From positions 5,580,001 to 5,644,000 of the forward strand of contig OZ244175.1 in assembly GCA_965216535.1 (NCBI GenBank): a DNA stretch of 64,000 nt, given 5' to 3'. A program made the translations under genes and the position numbers. The stretch comes from Hoeflea_A sp965216535. Lineage in GTDB: Bacteria > Pseudomonadota > Alphaproteobacteria > Rhizobiales > Rhizobiaceae. The notes below the pieces were generated by a model. The model was not told where the DNA came from, did no database searches, and worked only from the letters and a program-made list of their open reading frames with translations. This document shows positions 1-8,295 of this stretch, piece after piece; positions within the stretch are counted from its first letter, which is position 1; the number at the start of each line of letters is the position of its first letter.

Positions 1-284
1 GCATGCTGCGCGAGCACAACATAAATCAGAGCATGTCACGCAAGGGCAATTGCCTCGACAACGCCGCCATGGAGAGCTTCTTTGCCACCCTCAAGTCCGA
101 GTTCTTCCACCAAAACCGCTTCGACAGCGTCATCGCTCTGCAAAACGGAATTGCAGATTACATTCGATACTACAATCACGACCGCATCAAACTGAAACTC
201 AAAGGGCTGAGCCCTGTACAATACAGGACCCAGCCCTTAAATCGTCCCAGCCAATGAACCGTCCAACTTTTGGGGGGCAGTTCA
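1..284 (+). mobile_element. Right end of an IS3-family insertion sequence
   Basis: The window opens inside the transposase gene and the element ends at 284. The last 30 bases (255-284) begin with the TGA stop codon and end in CA. Read on the other strand they start TGAACTGCCCCCCAAAAG, which has the form of an IS3-group terminal inverted repeat. The left end lies outside the window, so completeness and target-site duplication cannot be judged. The element abuts the 3' end of the peptide ABC operon on the opposite strand and stops short of its coding sequence. Confidence 0.85.
3..257 (+). CDS. IS3-family transposase OrfB, C-terminal part (5' end outside window)
   Basis: DDE transposase of the rve integrase-core type, which catalyses strand transfer of the IS. 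Only the last 84 codons are visible and the frame stays open to the window edge. The segment NCLDNAAMESFFATLKSE contains the last catalytic Glu of the DDE triad, at visible residue 24. The tail YYNHDRIK..LKGLSPVQYR is the usual OrfB ending. The stop codon is the first three bases of the terminal repeat, as is common in compact IS3 elements. The family call is firm; the exact IS cannot be named. Confidence 0.85.
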   Translation: MLREHNINQSMSRKGNCLDNAAMESFFATLKSEFFHQNRFDSVIALQNGIADYIRYYNHDRIKLKLKGLSPVQYRTQPLNRPSQ

Positions 285-315
285 ACAGGTCCGGGGTTTT
301 ATTATCTTCAAGAGG

Positions 316-357
316 CCCGGCGGTCGGCGCAAGCCCCGCCGGGTTTCTTTTACTTTT
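316..357 (+). terminator. Hairpin with T-tract, rho-independent terminator candidate
   Basis: A perfect 8-bp stem, CCCGGCGG (316-323) with CCGCCGGG (336-343), is followed on the plus strand by TTTCTTTTACTTTT. It lies just beyond the IS end and overlaps the 3' end of the minus-strand ATPase gene. The T-tract favours termination of plus-strand readthrough from the IS. The hairpin could also end the minus-strand ABC transcript, although that side lacks a good U-run. Confidence 0.6.
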
Positions 358-2002
358 GGTTGGCAGCTTCGCCGACATTGTCGACGCCGCGCTCTTCGAG
401 CAGCTTGCTGAGCCAATCCGGATCCATTTCGGGAACCGATGACAACAGCAGGTCCGTGTATTCGTGATGCGGCGGTTTGAACATCTCGTCCTTCGGCCCC
501 ATCTCGACGACCTTGCCTTCTTTCATCACCACAACCACGTCGGCAATCGAACGCACCGTCGCCAGATCGTGGGTGATAAACATGTAGGCCAGATTCAGGT
601 CCTTCTGCAGCCGGTCGAGCAGGCGAAGAATACCTTCGGCGACCAGCTGGTCGAGCGCGCTCGTCACCTCGTCACAGATAATGAAGCTTGGCTCGGCCGC
701 CAGAGCGCGCGCGATGCCCACACGCTGCTTCTGTCCGCCGGACAGTTCGGACGGCAGCCTGTGATAGTAGAGCGACGGTTCCAGTTCGATCTGGTCGAGC
801 AGCTGGTCGACCCGCTTCTTCAGATCGGCACCACGCAGGCCTCCGTAGAACTGGGCAGGCCGGCCGATGATTTCGCCGATCGACTTTTTCGGATTAAGCG
901 CTGTGTCGGCCATCTGGTAGATCATCTGCGCGTGGCGCAGCTGGTCTTTTGTGCGGTCCTGGTAACGCCGTGGCATGGCCTTGCCTTCGTAGAGAATATC
1001 GCCATGGGTTGGCGGCAACAGGCCGGTGATGCACCTGGCCGTGGTGGACTTGCCGGATCCCGATTCCCCAACGACCGCAACCGTCTGGCCGCGATAGATG
1101 TCGAAGGAAACGCTGTCGAGCACCTGCACGGGCCCGTAGGAGGCTGAAACACCCTTGACCGAAATCAGCGGAGTTTCATCCTTCGGCGGTGGTGGTTTCT
1201 GGTCACGCTGGAAGCTCCGCACTGCCCAGAGTGACTTTGTATAATCTTCCGATGGGTCGGACAGCATCTTGCGCGTGTCGGCCTCTTCAACCTCATCGCC
1301 CTTGAGCAACACCTTGATGCGGTCGGCCATCTGCGCCACGACCGCGAGGTCGTGGGTGATATAAAGTGCTGCCGTATCGAACTGATCGACGATGTCTCTG
1401 ATAGCAGCGAGCACCTCGATCTGGGTCGTCACGTCAAGCGCCGTCGTCGGCTCGTCGAAGATGATCAGGTCCGGGCGGCAGCTCATCGCCATCGCCGTCA
1501 TGGCGCGTTGCAACTGGCCGCCGGAAACCTGGTGCGGATAGCGGAAGCCGATTTCCTCAGGATTGGGCAGCCGCAGACGGCGATAGAGCTCGATCGCGTC
1601 GGCCTGGCTCTCCGCCTTGGTGTTGATCTTATGCAGCAGAGCCGACTCGGTGTGTTGGTCGATCAGCTTGTGGGCCGGGTTGAATGACGCGGCAGCCGAC
1701 TGAGCCACATAGGCGATACGCGAACCGCGCAGCACCCGCCGCTCGGCTCGCGTCGCGGTCGTCAGGTCCATGCCGTCGAACAGCACCGTGCCATTGGAGA
1801 TGCGGCAGCCGTCGCGGGTGAAACCCATCGCCGCCAATCCGATGGTGGACTTGCCGGCACCGGACTCACCAATCAGGCCCATCACCTCACCGCGATGCAG
1901 GGTCAGATCGACACCGTGAACGATTTCGATCCACTGCTCGTCGGAATAACCCTCGATCTTGAGGTCCTTGATTTCCAGCAGGACGCTTTTTTCTTTAGCC
2001 AT
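350..2002 (-). CDS. Peptide/nickel-type ABC transporter, fused double ATPase (DppD-DppF-like)
   Basis: This 550-residue cytoplasmic protein carries two complete ABC ATPase domains in tandem, so one polypeptide replaces the usual DppD/DppF pair. Domain 1 has Walker A GESGAGKST at 45-53, signature VSGGQ at 159-163 and Walker B LIIFDEPTTALD near 179-190. Domain 2 has Walker A GESGSGKST at 312-320, LSGGQ at 420-424 and FIICDEVTSALD at 440-451. It is the last gene of a three-gene minus-strand operon, 3 bases after the DppC-like permease. The substrate (oligopeptide, opine, glutathione or metal chelate) cannot be told because no binding protein is linked here. Confidence 0.92.
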   Translation of the reverse strand: MAKEKSVLLEIKDLKIEGYSDEQWIEIVHGVDLTLHRGEVMGLIGESGAGKSTIGLAAMGFTRDGCRISNGTVLFDGMDLTTATRAERRVLRGSRIAYVAQSAAASFNPAHKLIDQHTESALLHKINTKAESQADAIELYRRLRLPNPEEIGFRYPHQVSGGQLQRAMTAMAMSCRPDLIIFDEPTTALDVTTQIEVLAAIRDIVDQFDTAALYITHDLAVVAQMADRIKVLLKGDEVEEADTRKMLSDPSEDYTKSLWAVRSFQRDQKPPPPKDETPLISVKGVSASYGPVQVLDSVSFDIYRGQTVAVVGESGSGKSTTARCITGLLPPTHGDILYEGKAMPRRYQDRTKDQLRHAQMIYQMADTALNPKKSIGEIIGRPAQFYGGLRGADLKKRVDQLLDQIELEPSLYYHRLPSELSGGQKQRVGIARALAAEPSFIICDEVTSALDQLVAEGILRLLDRLQKDLNLAYMFITHDLATVRSIADVVVVMKEGKVVEMGPKDEMFKPPHHEYTDLLLSSVPEMDPDWLSKLLEERGVDNVGEAANQK

Positions 2003-2005
2003 GTT

Positions 2006-3067
2006 CTATTCCTTCAATCCGGAGGAAATGTGCAGCATCCAGTCAACAACGAAGTTGACCGCAACCGTCAGCAACGCGATTGCAGCGGCGGGGATCAGCG
2101 GCGTGACCTCACCGAATGAGATCAGCGTGGCGTTCTCACGCACCATCGAACCCCAGTCAGCGGTCGGCGGCTGGATGCCCAGCCCCAGGAAGGACAGCGC
2201 TGAAATCGCCAGGAATACGAAGCAGAAGCGCAGACCGAACTCGGCAGCCAGCGGTGCCGTGATGTTGGGCAGAACTTCCCGGGTGATCAGGTACCAGGTT
2301 GATTCACCGCGCAGCCGGGCCGCCTCGATATAGTCCATGACGACGATGTTGCCTGCGACAGCTCGAACGAGGCGGAAGATCAGCGGCGAATAGAGCAACG
2401 CGATAACCAGGGTCAGGTTGATCACGCTGGTGCCGACGATGGTCAGAAGCAGCAGGGCAAAGATCAACTGCGGAATGGCCATCAGCGTATCGACGATGCG
2501 GCCGAGAACCTGATCCACCCAACCGCCGAGCTGAGCGGCAACGAGACCGGCGATCGTGCCGACCACGAAGGCGATGGCCGTGGTCATCAGCGCAATGCCG
2601 ACGGTGTTGCGCGCGCCATAGATTAGCCGGCTGAAGAGGTCGCGTCCCAGCTGATCCCCTCCGAGCAACATCACGTCGTCCGGCGGCGCGAACGAACTTC
2701 CGACAACCTCCGCTTCGCCGAAGGGTGCGATCACCGGCGCGAACACGGCCGCGATGATATAGGCAATGATCACCAGCAAACCGAAGGCCGCGGTCAGCGG
2801 CGCCGTGCGCATCAGCTTTGCACCGTTTGGCGGCAGCAACTGGATGAGGCTTTCGCGGAAGCTGTAGGCAAGACCGCCTGCCGCCGCCAGAAGGGCGACA
2901 CCAATCGTGATGTTGACCAGCACCTCAGCGCCGCCAAGCAATCCGGATATCAGAGAGACACAGAGCAGCGTAAACAGCAGCAGCAGCGGTGTGCGAGCCT
3001 GATAGTAGCCCGCCACGCAGCAGGCGACGATCAGGAATGCGTAATAAATGATAACAAAGGTAAGCAT
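2006..3067 (-). CDS. ABC transporter permease, DppC-like, with extra N-terminal membrane segment
   Basis: Inner-membrane permease of the oligopeptide/nickel family, 353 residues, with the cytoplasmic coupling loop EAARLRGES..LITREVLPN. I chose the ATG at 3067 because GAGGAT precedes it at proper spacing; the RBS overlaps the stop of the upstream permease. A start at 3124 would overlap that gene by 47 bases. The first 80-90 residues contain about three hydrophobic helices that ordinary DppC proteins (about 290-300 residues) lack. The usual DppC start, resembling MRTAPLTAAFGLLVIIAY, only follows after them. Confidence 0.88.
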   Translation of the reverse strand: MLTFVIIYYAFLIVACCVAGYYQARTPLLLLFTLLCVSLISGLLGGAEVLVNITIGVALLAAAGGLAYSFRESLIQLLPPNGAKLMRTAPLTAAFGLLVIIAYIIAAVFAPVIAPFGEAEVVGSSFAPPDDVMLLGGDQLGRDLFSRLIYGARNTVGIALMTTAIAFVVGTIAGLVAAQLGGWVDQVLGRIVDTLMAIPQLIFALLLLTIVGTSVINLTLVIALLYSPLIFRLVRAVAGNIVVMDYIEAARLRGESTWYLITREVLPNITAPLAAEFGLRFCFVFLAISALSFLGLGIQPPTADWGSMVRENATLISFGEVTPLIPAAAIALLTVAVNFVVDWMLHISSGLKE

Positions 3068-3077
3068 TATCCGATCC

Positions 3078-4034
3078 TCACTTGGGGTGCCGCAGGCGCG
3101 GGTTGGACAGAATGGCGCCGACATCCGCTATGAGATTGAGCAGGATGAAGGTGGCAGCGAAGATCAGGCAGCAGGCCTGGACGACCGGGAAGTCACGCTT
3201 GGTCACACTGTCGACCAGCAACTGGCCAACACCCGGATAAACGAAGACCACTTCGACGAGCACCACACCGGTAATCAGATAGGCGATGTTGAGTGCCACG
3301 ACGTTGATAATGGGCGCCAGCGCGTTGGGCAGTGCGTGGCGGGTAATCACCTTGGAGTTGGGAACCCCCTTAAGGCGGGCCATCTCGATATAAGGTGATG
3401 CAAGCAGGTTGATGATCGCCGCCCGGGTCATGCGCATCATGTAGGCCGTGACCACCATGGCGAGCGTCAAGGCCGGCAGCATGGTTCGGTATAACCGTTC
3501 CCCAAATTCCATGTCGGGTGTGACATTGGAGATTGCCGGAAAGATCTGGTTCTGTACGGCGAAGAACACGATGAGAATGTAGCCGAGAAAGAACTCAGGC
3601 GAGGATATCGAAACAAGACTGAGTGCGTTGGCGACGCGATCGAAAACCGAGTTGCGATAAAGTGCAGCCAGAACGCCGAGGCCGATGGCCAGCGGCACCG
3701 ATATGGCTGCTGCCACTAACGCCAGCCACAAGGTGTTGGCGAAGCGCGGCCCCAGTTGTTCGGCGACTGATCGCTTGTTGGCCAGCGAGACGCCGAAATC
3801 GCCCTGCACCGCGCCGCCAAGCCAGTCGAGATAACGGGTGTAAACGGGCCTGTTCAGCCCCAGTTCTTCACGCAGCGCGGCCACCGTCTCGTCGGTCGCC
3901 GATTGCCCCAAAATCTGCTGGGCAACGTCGCCGGGCAGCATTTCAACGGCCCCGAAAATGATGACTGACACCACAAGCAGTGTCACCAGACCAAGCAATA
4001 GCCGTCTGCCTATAAGCGGCAATACGCCTCCCAT
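3078..4034 (-). CDS. ABC transporter permease, DppB-like
   Basis: First gene of the ABC operon: 318 residues, six-helix inner-membrane permease of the binding-protein-dependent transport family. Visible hallmarks are the N-terminal helix followed by a periplasmic segment with LPGDVAQQILGQSAT and ELGLNRPVYTRYLDWL, and the coupling loop EMARLKGVPNSKVITRHALPN. The ATG at 4034 has AGGAGGGG upstream. It pairs with the DppC-like permease 10 bases downstream. A substrate-binding protein gene normally precedes such an operon; here the upstream neighbour is an AraC regulator. Confidence 0.92.
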   Translation of the reverse strand: MGGVLPLIGRRLLLGLVTLLVVSVIIFGAVEMLPGDVAQQILGQSATDETVAALREELGLNRPVYTRYLDWLGGAVQGDFGVSLANKRSVAEQLGPRFANTLWLALVAAAISVPLAIGLGVLAALYRNSVFDRVANALSLVSISSPEFFLGYILIVFFAVQNQIFPAISNVTPDMEFGERLYRTMLPALTLAMVVTAYMMRMTRAAIINLLASPYIEMARLKGVPNSKVITRHALPNALAPIINVVALNIAYLITGVVLVEVVFVYPGVGQLLVDSVTKRDFPVVQACCLIFAATFILLNLIADVGAILSNPRLRHPK

Positions 4035-4247
4035 GATCCCCTCCTGGTTGTTTGGTCATCGGCTGTGCCAAAGACCAAGTGCTTATTCTTACTGGGATGT
4101 TCGCAACAGCGACGGTGCCAAGTCAACCAAAAACACCTGCCGGCAGATGGTCAGTTTTCCTCCCCGACCTTGAGCCTCGAGCCTCCCATGTGACAAAAAC
4201 CTAACAGGTTGAAGCGGTTGGCGACGACCCGCCGTGCGACATTTCCT

Positions 4248-4284
4248 TGCCGCATTTGGACACGCCATGCCGTATTTGAGACAC
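4248..4284. promoter_or_regulatory. Tandem direct repeat, candidate AraC-type operator
   Basis: TGCCGCATTTGGACAC (4248-4263) is followed 20 bases later by TGCCGTATTTGAGACAC (4268-4284). The copies differ by one substitution and one inserted base. Two directly repeated half-sites about 20-21 bp apart are the usual layout for an AraC/XylS dimer. The repeat lies 35 bp beyond the 3' end of the AraC gene and about 215 bp upstream of the DppB-like start, so the peptide ABC operon is the obvious target. The rest of the 285-bp gap 4035-4319 shows nothing else I can name. Confidence 0.45.
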
Positions 4285-4319
4285 TTGGGGGATAAGTCTC
4301 GACCGTTTGTCTAGCCGGC

Positions 4320-5318
4320 TCAGTGCCGTCGCAGCCGCTCGCTTGGTGACTGGCCGAAAGTTCGGCGGTAGTCGATGGAAAATCGCCCGAGATGGGTGAA
4401 GCCCCAATCGTAGGCTATATCGGCGACGCTGACACCGGGTTGGGCGCGCATCAAATCATAGTTGGCTCCAAGCAGCCGTTCGAAGCGGACGTACTGAAGC
4501 GGGGTCATGTCGCACGCGGCACGGAATCCCAATTGAAGACAGCGTGGTGTCACGCCGGCAGCCTGAGCGATTTGCGCGATGGTTATGGGCCGGCGCAAAT
4601 TGTCCTGAATGAACCGCTGGGCACGCTTCACATGAGCCGGCGCAACTCGTCCTGGATCGTTCTCGAGGTAATGGCTGATATTGGACGGTTGCCGAAGACA
4701 AAACGCCTCGATCAGTTCCTCTTCGACCAATCTCTGGGACAGGCTATTGCCGGAGGCAAACAAGCGATCGTCGTCCGCCGCGCGCACGACGGCGCGCACC
4801 CGCCGCCACCAGTGCCTCATTTCCGGGCGTTCGAAAGCGATACGCGGCTCGAACTCCACCGGTCCGGGCAACCGCCGTCCAATCAGCTGTTCGGCCGTGG
4901 CCTGAAGGGCTTCTCTGTCGATTTGCAGCAGGAGCTTTTCGCAACCGGCATACCAGCGCATAGTGGTATAGGAGTCCGGGTTGAGCACGCTGGGTGTCGC
5001 GGTCGTCGCACAGACATCGGTTCGACCATTGCGGACCCATGCTTCGCCTTTCACCGGAATCTGGATGAGATAAAAGGAGCCCAGCTCGCCCGGCTCGATT
5101 TCCACGTCGGCGCCGTAGCGAATGTAGTTGAGCGACATGCCGATGCCGGGCGCATGATGATGGCAAGCGTCGAAGCGGTCCTCGCGATTCACGCGTTCGA
5201 GCCGATGGCGGCAGAACTTGCTCGCCACAAATTCCCGCGCCTGATCCAGTTCGGAACTTCGAAACAGGCGATGGCGTCGAAGCGGCGCCGCCGTTTCTGG
5301 TCGTGCTCCATTGCTCAT
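4320..5318 (-). CDS. AraC/XylS-family transcriptional regulator
   Basis: This 332-residue DNA-binding regulator has an N-terminal ligand-binding domain of the type found in AraC proteins of aromatic-acid catabolism. The C-terminal double helix-turn-helix covers roughly the last 100 residues: RPITIAQIAQAAGVTPRCL as first HTH, then GVSVADIAYDWGFTHLGRFS and FGQSPSERLR. I prefer the ATG at 5318 over the longer frame to 5378, because the extra 20 residues look non-conserved and start inside the divergent promoter region. It is divergent from the cupin/monooxygenase pair and upstream of the peptide ABC operon, so either could be its target. Confidence 0.9.
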   Translation of the reverse strand: MSNGARPETAAPLRRHRLFRSSELDQAREFVASKFCRHRLERVNREDRFDACHHHAPGIGMSLNYIRYGADVEIEPGELGSFYLIQIPVKGEAWVRNGRTDVCATTATPSVLNPDSYTTMRWYAGCEKLLLQIDREALQATAEQLIGRRLPGPVEFEPRIAFERPEMRHWWRRVRAVVRAADDDRLFASGNSLSQRLVEEELIEAFCLRQPSNISHYLENDPGRVAPAHVKRAQRFIQDNLRRPITIAQIAQAAGVTPRCLQLGFRAACDMTPLQYVRFERLLGANYDLMRAQPGVSVADIAYDWGFTHLGRFSIDYRRTFGQSPSERLRRH

Positions 5319-5465
5319 CGGACAAGTATTCTCCAGTCGGCGGTCTGAATCAAATCCTTGCAGTCTCCGGACGACCAACCATCACTTTATTTTCGTTTTT
5401 TGGATAAGGAGCCGGACCGTCAGCCGCCTATCGTTGTTGCGAACCGCAAAAAAGGGAATGCAACC

Positions 5466-5912
5466 ATGACAAACACTGCCGGAGTGACTGCCGCAGCCGA
5501 TGGGCTCGACGGAACAAGTTGGAACGTTGTCGGGCACACCTACACGCCTAAAATGCACAGCGAAAATGCCTTCGTATGGCATGCCGTGATCCCGGCCGAC
5601 ACCTTTGTGCCGCCGCATATCCATCCCACTCAGGACGAGTGGATTACCATGCTCGACGGCAATCTCGAGATTGAGTTCGGCGATGCCGTGCACAAAGCCG
5701 GTCCCGGCGACACGATCCGCATGCCGATGGGTTTGGCGCATGGGATCTTCAACCGATCCGGAGCAACGGCGACCTGCGTGTTCGGGGTCGCCCCGTCGCG
5801 AAAGCTGTTCGCGCTATTCGGCGCCTTGGACGGTGTGACTGACCCGGAAGAGTTGGTGCGCCTGTCGGCCATGCATGAGGTGGACTTCCTTCCGCCGCCG
5901 GACGAAGCCTGA
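5466..5912 (+). CDS. Cupin-domain protein (quercetin-dioxygenase-like fold)
   Basis: Small single-domain cupin, 148 residues. Both metal-binding motifs are present: HIHPTQDEWITMLDG (His-x-His-x4-Glu, metal ligands) and GDTIRMPMGLAHGIFNRSG (second motif with its His). The start at 5466 is supported by AAGGGA eight bases upstream. It lies 22 bases before the flavin monooxygenase and the two are probably co-transcribed. Such proteins may be dioxygenases, isomerases or small-molecule binders; nothing visible decides between them. Its position opposite an AraC regulator suggests a role in oxidising an imported or aromatic compound. Confidence 0.85.
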   Translation: MTNTAGVTAAADGLDGTSWNVVGHTYTPKMHSENAFVWHAVIPADTFVPPHIHPTQDEWITMLDGNLEIEFGDAVHKAGPGDTIRMPMGLAHGIFNRSGATATCVFGVAPSRKLFALFGALDGVTDPEELVRLSAMHEVDFLPPPDEA

Positions 5913-5934
5913 TAATTCGTTTCGAGGACCCATC

Positions 5935-7422
5935 ATGACGAAGCAGAAAAAGGTCGCCGTAATCGGCGGCGGCGTCAGCGGATTGGCCGCGGCTAAAGCG
6001 TTCAAGGAACGCGGGCACGATGTTCACGGGATCGAGCGCAGCCACGATTTCGGCGGCGTGTGGGAACTGTCCCGCTCCTATCCGGATGTGCAGACACAGT
6101 CTCCGAAGGACCTGTACCGCTTTTCCGACCACCCGATGCCGGCCGAGTATCCGGAATGGCCCAAGGGACCGCAGGTTCACGCTTACCTGCACTCCTATGC
6201 GCAAAAGCATGATTTGAAAAACAATTTCCGCCTCAACACCAATGTTCGTTCGATGGATCGGCGCGCCGACGGCCAACCCGGCTGGACGCTGACCCTGGAG
6301 GCCGGCGGGGAAACGACGACGGAGGATTTCGATTTCGTTGCCGTTTGTACCGGCCAGTTCTCCGACAAGAACATCATCACGCACCCGGGTCAGGACGACT
6401 TCGTCGCCGCGGGTGGTCAGGTGATGCACTCGTCGGAATACACCGACCCCAGTATCGTCGGCGGCAAGCGTGTGGTCGTGCTCGGTGGTTCGAAATCAGC
6501 GACAGACATCGCGGTGAATGCGGCCAACAACGGCGCCAAGGCGGTCACCCTTGTCTATCGAGAGCCAGTCTGGCGGGTGCCTTATTTTGTTGGCGGCATC
6601 AACTTCAAGCGGCTGCTCTACATGCGGGCGCAGGAGCAGCAGTTCAACAGTTGGGGGCGGAACTGGGCTCAAAGAACCGTGGCGGCGGTCTTCAAGCCGA
6701 TTGTCTGGGCCAATTTTCGCGGCCTCGAGACCATGCTGAAACTGCAACTCGGCTTGAAAAAGTGGGACATGGTTCCGGATGTGCCGATCGAAAAAGATGT
6801 GTCCTGTTCCATTCCGATCGTGACACCAGGCCTGTTCGAAGCGTTCAAGGATGGGTCCGTCAAGCCAATTCGCGGAACGTTCGAACGCTATGAGGGCGGC
6901 GAGGTCGTGCTGACCAACGGCGACAAGGTCGGTTGCGATCTCGCCATTCTCGGCGTCGGATGGAAGCTCGGCGTGCCGTACCTAGCCAAGGACTACCTCG
7001 ACAGGCTGATTGAAGCCGACGGCCAGTATCGCGTCTATCGTCTTTCTGTGAATCCGGATCTGCCCGACATGGGCTTTGTCGGCTTCAACTCGAGCTTCTG
7101 TTCCGTGCTGTCGTCGGAAATGATCGCCAACTGGCTGGTTCGTTATGCCGACGGCCATTTGGCCAACCAGCCGAGTGACCAGGAGATGCGCGACAACATC
7201 GACAGGATGCTTGATTGGAAACGCCGCGAGCGACCGGCGGCCAAGGTCTATGGCGGCCTTTGTTCAGCGCCGTTCCACTTCAAGCATTTCGACGAGCTGC
7301 TGGCGGATATCGGAGCCCGCAAGCGCAAGCGCTCCAATCCGCTGGCGGAGCAGTTCTCCTATCCGAACGCCGATGCCTATGGCAGCTACCTGGCATCAGC
7401 GCCGCAGTATCGAGCCGGATAG
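5935..7422 (+). CDS. Flavin-containing monooxygenase
   Basis: FAD- and NADPH-dependent monooxygenase, 495 residues, cytosolic. The FAD Rossmann motif VIGGGVSGLAAAKAF lies near residues 9-23. The NADPH motif VVVLGGSKSATD lies near 180-191. A GGQVMHSSEYTDP segment between them matches the class B flavoprotein fingerprint (G-x-x-x-H-x-x-x-Y). The ATG at 5935 follows GAGGACC; the longer frame from 5875 overlaps the cupin gene and is not needed. Substrates of this class range from ketones (Baeyer-Villiger) to amines and sulfides. The upstream cupin and divergent AraC gene are the only context. Confidence 0.9.
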   Translation: MTKQKKVAVIGGGVSGLAAAKAFKERGHDVHGIERSHDFGGVWELSRSYPDVQTQSPKDLYRFSDHPMPAEYPEWPKGPQVHAYLHSYAQKHDLKNNFRLNTNVRSMDRRADGQPGWTLTLEAGGETTTEDFDFVAVCTGQFSDKNIITHPGQDDFVAAGGQVMHSSEYTDPSIVGGKRVVVLGGSKSATDIAVNAANNGAKAVTLVYREPVWRVPYFVGGINFKRLLYMRAQEQQFNSWGRNWAQRTVAAVFKPIVWANFRGLETMLKLQLGLKKWDMVPDVPIEKDVSCSIPIVTPGLFEAFKDGSVKPIRGTFERYEGGEVVLTNGDKVGCDLAILGVGWKLGVPYLAKDYLDRLIEADGQYRVYRLSVNPDLPDMGFVGFNSSFCSVLSSEMIANWLVRYADGHLANQPSDQEMRDNIDRMLDWKRRERPAAKVYGGLCSAPFHFKHFDELLADIGARKRKRSNPLAEQFSYPNADAYGSYLASAPQYRAG

Positions 7423-7425
7423 ACG

Positions 7426-8280
7426 TCAGTTCCGGTTGATATGGTAGATGTCGATCGCATTCTGGCCGGCAATTTTCGCAGCTTCGTCCTGTGAAAGTCC
7501 GGCCAGGATCGTGTCCGTTACCGAAAGCCAGTCGGGAAGACCGTTGGCCATGTCGACGACCGGCCAGTCGCTACCCCAGACCATGCGATCTGGCCCAAAG
7601 ACATCGAGCACGTGGTCGACATAGGGGCGGATGGCGTCAAGAGTTGCCTCTCCTGGTGAGCAATACGCCAAAATGCCCGACAATTTGCAGGAAACACTGG
7701 GCAAAGCCGCGAGATCGCGTATGTGATCGCGCCAGGGATCGAGCCCGCCACCTGCGATGTCGGGTACGCCGCAATGGTCGAGGATCAGGCGCGTGTTGTC
7801 GCAGGCCCTGGCGAGCTCCACCGCCAGTGGCAATTGCCGCGTCAGAAAGCACATGTCGAAGGTTTTACCGCGATCACCCATTTTGCGAACATTGGCACGG
7901 AACGCCTCTGTCTGTGAGAGATCGTCCGGCACCACGTGCAGAATCCGGCGAAATCCGACCACGTTCAAGGATTCGCATTCCTCCAGCCAGGCGTCGAAGC
8001 CGTCATCCGTTTCCGGGCGGCATGACGCGATGAGGCCCAAAATGCGGCTGCCAGGCCGTTGGGCCAGTTCGGCAACGAAGCGGGCTTCCGCCTGATAGTC
8101 GGCATCGTCGACGCCGGTTTCCATGAACAGGGTGCCGCTGACGGCATCGGGACCGGCAAGGCCCTGATAGTCTTCAAGTGTGAAGGCCCGGTTGGCAAGA
8201 ACCGGAATGTCGTCCGTCCAGCCATAGCCGGCGGCGTCCCGATAGACCAGGTGCTGGTGGGTATCGATAAGCGCGACCAT
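7426..8280 (-). CDS. Amidohydrolase 2 family metal-dependent hydrolase, sugar-lactonase-like
   Basis: This 284-residue TIM-barrel hydrolase resembles L-fuconolactonase/L-rhamnonolactonase and 2-pyrone-4,6-dicarboxylate hydrolase. Metal-site motifs are DTHQHL at 6-11 (the HxH pair), ILDHCG in the middle and WGSDWPV near 220, which holds the catalytic Asp. GGAGGAAATC directly precedes the ATG. It is the last of fifteen tightly spaced minus-strand genes. In a sugar-acid context its likely job is hydrolysis of an aldono-lactone before dehydration, but the substrate is inferred only from the neighbours. It converges with the monooxygenase gene, leaving 3 bases between stops. Confidence 0.85.
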   Translation of the reverse strand: MVALIDTHQHLVYRDAAGYGWTDDIPVLANRAFTLEDYQGLAGPDAVSGTLFMETGVDDADYQAEARFVAELAQRPGSRILGLIASCRPETDDGFDAWLEECESLNVVGFRRILHVVPDDLSQTEAFRANVRKMGDRGKTFDMCFLTRQLPLAVELARACDNTRLILDHCGVPDIAGGGLDPWRDHIRDLAALPSVSCKLSGILAYCSPGEATLDAIRPYVDHVLDVFGPDRMVWGSDWPVVDMANGLPDWLSVTDTILAGLSQDEAAKIAGQNAIDIYHINRN

Positions 8281-8295
8281 GATTTCCTCCTCGGG

